The notes beneath the pieces are model-generated. The model did no database searches. It saw only the letters and a list, made by a program, of their open reading frames with translations, and was not told where the DNA came from. A DNA stretch of 64,000 nucleotides, taken from contig NZ_LT629703.1 of assembly GCF_900103365.1 (NCBI RefSeq), positions 5,256,501-5,320,500 on the forward strand. Reading direction: 5' to 3'. Made by a program: the position numbers and the translations under genes. Source of the DNA: Afipia sp. GAS231. Its GTDB lineage: Bacteria > Pseudomonadota > Alphaproteobacteria > Rhizobiales > Xanthobacteraceae. Position 1 is the stretch's first letter. Every line of letters starts with the position of its first letter. This document shows positions 62,134-64,000 of the stretch, one piece after another.

Positions 62134-64000
62134 ACCGCCACTCCCAGCGCCTTCCACTCCCGCAATGCCTGCGCATCGCGCGGCGAGACATCGGGGTATT
62201 CGGCGTCTTCGCCCACGGTCGGCAGGATCTTCCACGACCGCGCGCATTTGATGCCGACCGCCTTTTCGACCACCACCGCGACGCCCTGCACGTCGCCGAG
62301 CGTAAAGGCGCCGGCTGGTGCTGTGTCATTGGTCACCATCGCGTTCGAGGTGATGCAGACTTCGGCGAGATCGACGTTGAACAGCGTGTTGAAGATGTTC
62401 TTGTCGGAGACATAAACCAGCGGCGAGGCCTCCAGCGAGGAACCGATGTTCTTGGCGGCGCGTTCGAGTTCGAGCGCGCCGGTGACGACGCGTCTGACAT
62501 CGCGGATGGTTTCCCACTTGGCGGCGAGCGCCTCGTCGCTGAATTTCTCGAACCCTTCCGGGAACAGCGTCAGGTGCACCGACGGCTCGGCGTCCGGCCG
62601 GTACATCCGCCAGGCCTCGTCGCAGGTGAAGCTCAACACCGGCGCCAGCCAGCGCAGGATCGCGTCGCAGATGATGTCGATCGTGGTCAGTGCGGCCTTG
62701 CGCGCCAGCGACGACGGCGCGTCGCAATACAGCGCGTCCTTGCGGATGTCGAAATAGAACGCCGACAATTCGGTGTTCATGAACGCCGACAGGCTCGCCA
62801 CCACCGTCTTGTAGTCGAACTCGGCATAGGCTTGGCGCACGATCGCGGCGCGGCCGGCGAGCTCGTGCAGCATCAGCCGCTCCAGCTCGGGCATGTCGGC
62901 AAAGGCCACCGCATCGCTCTTCTTGAAGTGATGCAGCGAGCCGAGCATCCAGCGGATCGAGTTGCGCAGCTTGCGATAGGTCTCGATGGTGTTCTTGAGG
63001 ATTTCCGGCCCGATGCGCTGGTCGTCGGCATAATCGGTGGCGCAGACCCAGAGCCGGAGGATATCGGCGCCGGAGTCCTTCATCACCTTCTGCGGCTCGA
63101 CGGTGTTGCCGACCGACTTCGACATCTTGCGGCCGTTCTCGTCGAGCGTGAAGCCGTGGGTGAGGACGACATCAAACGGCGCGCGGCCGCGGGTGCCGCA
63201 GCTTTCCAGCAGCGACGACTGGAACCAGCCGCGATGCTGATCGGAGCCTTCCAGATACATCACGGTATCCCGGCCGCCGTCGACCTTGCGCTTGACGCCG
63301 GCCAACCCGGGGAAGTGCACGGGGTCTTCCAGCACGAAGGCGTGCGTCGAGCCGGAATCGAACCAGACGTCGCAGATATCGTCGACCTTCTTCCATTCTT
63401 CATTGGAGAGGGTCCCGAGGAAGCGTTCGCGGGCGCCGTCCATGTACCAGGCGTCGGCGCCTTCCTGCTCGAAGGCATCCGCGATGCGCTTGTTGACGGC
63501 TTCGTCCTGCAGGATTTCGGCCGAGCCGTCGCCCTTCTCGCGCACGAACACCGCGATCGGCACGCCCCAGGCGCGCTGGCGCGAGATCACCCAGTCGGGC
63601 TTGCTGTTGATCATGCCGTTGATGCGGTTCTGGCCTGACTGCGGCACCCATTGCGTCACCGAGATCGCGTGCAGCGCGCGGGCCCGCAGCGTATCGCCAG
63701 GCTTGGCCGTGCCGCTATCGGCGATGTCCATAGCCGCGGGCTTGCCCGGGGCGTCCACAATAGGTTTATCCATCGCGATGAACCATTGCGGCGTGTTGCG
63801 GAAGATCACCGGCTTCTTCGAACGCCAGGAGTGCGGGTATTGATGCTTGAGCCGGCCGCGCGCGAGCAACTTGCCGGCCTCGATCAAGGCCTTGATCACG
63901 GCCTCGTTGGCGTCGCCCTTTTCGCCCTTGTCGTTGATCACCCGCTTGCCGGTGAAGCCCGGCGCATGGTCGGTGAAGGCGCCGTTCTCGTCGACGGTGT
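62130..64000 (-). CDS. ileS: Isoleucyl-tRNA synthetase, C-terminal part (5' end outside the window)
   Basis: Class-I aminoacyl-tRNA synthetase charging tRNA-Ile. About 623 codons are visible; the N-terminal HIGH motif lies beyond base 64000. The GTG at 63941 is an internal Val, because coding continues through it upstream as [18 protein letters not shown]. Seen here are the end of the CP1 editing domain, the Rossmann half with [13 protein letters not shown], the KMSKS loop ([10 protein letters not shown]) and the C-terminal helical anticodon domain. No Cys zinc knuckle is seen at the C-terminus. It is followed directly by lspA. Confidence 0.96.
   Translation of the reverse strand, partial: TVDENGAFTDHAPGFTGKRVINDKGEKGDANEAVIKALIEAGKLLARGRLKHQYPHSWRSKKPVIFRNTPQWFIAMDKPIVDAPGKPAAMDIADSGTAKPGDTLRARALHAISVTQWVPQSGQNRINGMINSKPDWVISRQRAWGVPIAVFVREKGDGSAEILQDEAVNKRIADAFEQEGADAWYMDGARERFLGTLSNEEWKKVDDICDVWFDSGSTHAFVLEDPVHFPGLAGVKRKVDGGRDTVMYLEGSDQHRGWFQSSLLESCGTRGRAPFDVVLTHGFTLDENGRKMSKSVGNTVEPQKVMKDSGADILRLWVCATDYADDQRIGPEILKNTIETYRKLRNSIRWMLGSLHHFKKSDAVAFADMPELERLMLHELAGRAAIVRQAYAEFDYKTVVASLSAFMNTELSAFYFDIRKDALYCDAPSSLARKAALTTIDIICDAILRWLAPVLSFTCDEAWRMYRPDAEPSVHLTLFPEGFEKFSDEALAAKWETIRDVRRVVTGALELERAAKNIGSSLEASPLVYVSDKNIFNTLFNVDLAEVCITSNAMVTNDTAPAGAFTLGDVQGVAVVVEKAVGIKCARSWKILPTVGEDAEYPDVSPRDAQALREWKALGVAV

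Noticed and set aside
63941..64000. ileS starting at GTG 63941
   Set aside because: The frame continues coding upstream to the window edge with typical IleS sequence, so the gene is cut rather than started here.

Overview
This 64 kb window looks like ordinary chromosome from a high-GC alphaproteobacterium of the Bradyrhizobium/Rhodopseudomonas group (Nitrobacteraceae). The case rests on a CIRCE-controlled groESL operon, a BacA-like transporter fused to an ABC ATPase (BclA type), a free-standing CheZ, a DUF4170-DUF374-waaA-lpxK operon, a RluB-type pseudouridine synthase with a very long Arg/Gly/Asp-rich N-terminus, and dispersed intergenic palindromes that I recognise from memory as typical of this group. 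I ran no database search; names rest on motifs, length and context.

Layout. 1-4.4 kb: start of an exported protein gene (minus), then glcDEF, a membrane-linked 2-hydroxyacid (glycolate/lactate) dehydrogenase. 4.5-11.8 kb: histone-H1-like Lys/Ala protein, outer-membrane porin-like protein, HPP membrane protein, BclA-type ABC transporter, L-lactate permease, aldo/keto reductase. 12-19 kb: PilZ protein, small unknowns, bacterioferritin, dodecin, EamA exporter, nitroreductase, CrtI-like FAD enzyme, unknown exported protein. 19-25 kb: groEL/groES under CIRCE, lipoprotein, cheZ, L,D-transpeptidase, DUF2076. 25-33 kb: polyprenyl-phosphate-type glycosyltransferase with a ChbG/HpnK deacetylase, hisZ-hisG, rsmE, two tandem exported paralogues with four equally spaced cysteines, ubiA. 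33-38.5 kb: accessory and repeat-rich stretch with a metallo-beta-lactamase-fold hydrolase, an NTF2-like protein, an IS110-family element flanked by repeats, and two unknown genes. 38.8-44.6 kb: pmbA, a CysQ/IMPase-type phosphatase, DUF4170, DUF374 acyltransferase, waaA, lpxK (lipid A/Kdo assembly). 44.8-51.8 kb: dienelactone-hydrolase relative lacking its nucleophile, xseA, purD, acyl-CoA dehydrogenase, a probable fluoroacetate dehalogenase, tadA. 52-57.7 kb: rluB-like, rsmD, mutL (endonuclease type), DUF2892 plus a truncated ECF sigma factor, arfB. 57.8-64 kb: two-subunit M16 peptidase, unknown exported protein, lspA and the 3' part of ileS.

Most of the window is housekeeping metabolism, translation/RNA modification and envelope biogenesis. 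The less ordinary signals are: modular palindromic repeats, one of which supplies the last codons of rsmD and another of which lies inside an N-terminal coding region; the IS110 element with structured non-coding ends that may encode a bridge RNA; the fluoroacetate dehalogenase with its full catalytic set; the paired Cys-rich secreted paralogues; a long HisG encoded with HisZ; and several decayed or catalytically altered genes. I did not find a CRISPR array, a phage defence island, rRNA or tRNA genes.
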